Assembly (NCBI GenBank): GCA_947458575.1
Contig: CANHBE010000162.1
Span: forward strand, 1 to 6,064
Direction of reading: 5' to 3'
Length of the DNA: 6,064 nucleotides
Source of the DNA: Flavobacteriaceae bacterium
Lineage (GTDB): Bacteria; Bacteroidota; Bacteroidia; Flavobacteriales; Flavobacteriaceae
Position numbers and translations under genes: made by a program. Under the pieces are notes generated by a model. That model was not told where the DNA came from. It ran no database searches and was given only the letters and a program-made list of their open reading frames with translations. Numbering within the stretch: the first letter of the stretch is position 1; every line of letters starts with the position of its first letter. This document shows, piece after piece, positions 6,046 to 6,064 of the stretch.

Positions 6046-6064
6046 GAGTTGTTTTTAAAACTTA

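Overview
The window looks like chromosomal DNA from a member of the Bacteroidota, most likely near the Flavobacteriia. The evidence is moderate to low GC with AT-rich spacers, starts without a clear Shine-Dalgarno sequence, a TAnnTTTG-type promoter ahead of der, a secreted enzyme ending in what looks like a type IX secretion (T9SS) sorting domain, and a pair of TPM-domain genes arranged as in many Bacteroidota. Nothing points to a phage, plasmid, insertion sequence or CRISPR array.

Left part (1-3159): era and der encode two essential ribosome-assembly GTPases. Both are complete and on the plus strand. Between them, on the minus strand, lies a 164-residue protein of unknown function with two membrane segments. 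The 221-bp gap between era and this gene is not plain spacer. It holds a 13-bp inverted repeat, an 18-bp direct repeat built from the same AT-rich words, and a GC-richer element of about 90 bp with nested inverted repeats that looks like a dispersed intergenic element. The first 28 bases may be the start of a gene running off the left edge on the minus strand.

Middle (3160-4737): a secreted esterase with a signal peptide, a starch-binding-like domain, an esterase-D-type alpha/beta hydrolase domain and a C-terminal T9SS-like domain. A hairpin with T-rich flanks on both sides follows it and probably terminates transcription from both convergent directions.

Right part (4738-6064): two minus-strand TPM-domain genes joined by a 4-bp ATGA overlap. 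The first translated is a small soluble protein. The second is a membrane-anchored protein with a signal peptide and a glycine-rich tail. In related bacteria such pairs often follow lemA, which may lie just past the right edge. A 57-nt stem-loop sits 17 bp before the first start codon. It pairs better as minus-strand RNA than as plus-strand RNA and is followed by a U-rich stretch, so it is either a terminator of the upstream gene or an attenuator of the TPM operon.

Most of the window is ordinary core-genome content. I see no clear new multi-gene system. The best leads are the intergenic element, the hairpin before the TPM operon, the unknown membrane protein between the two GTPases, and the domain combination of the esterase.
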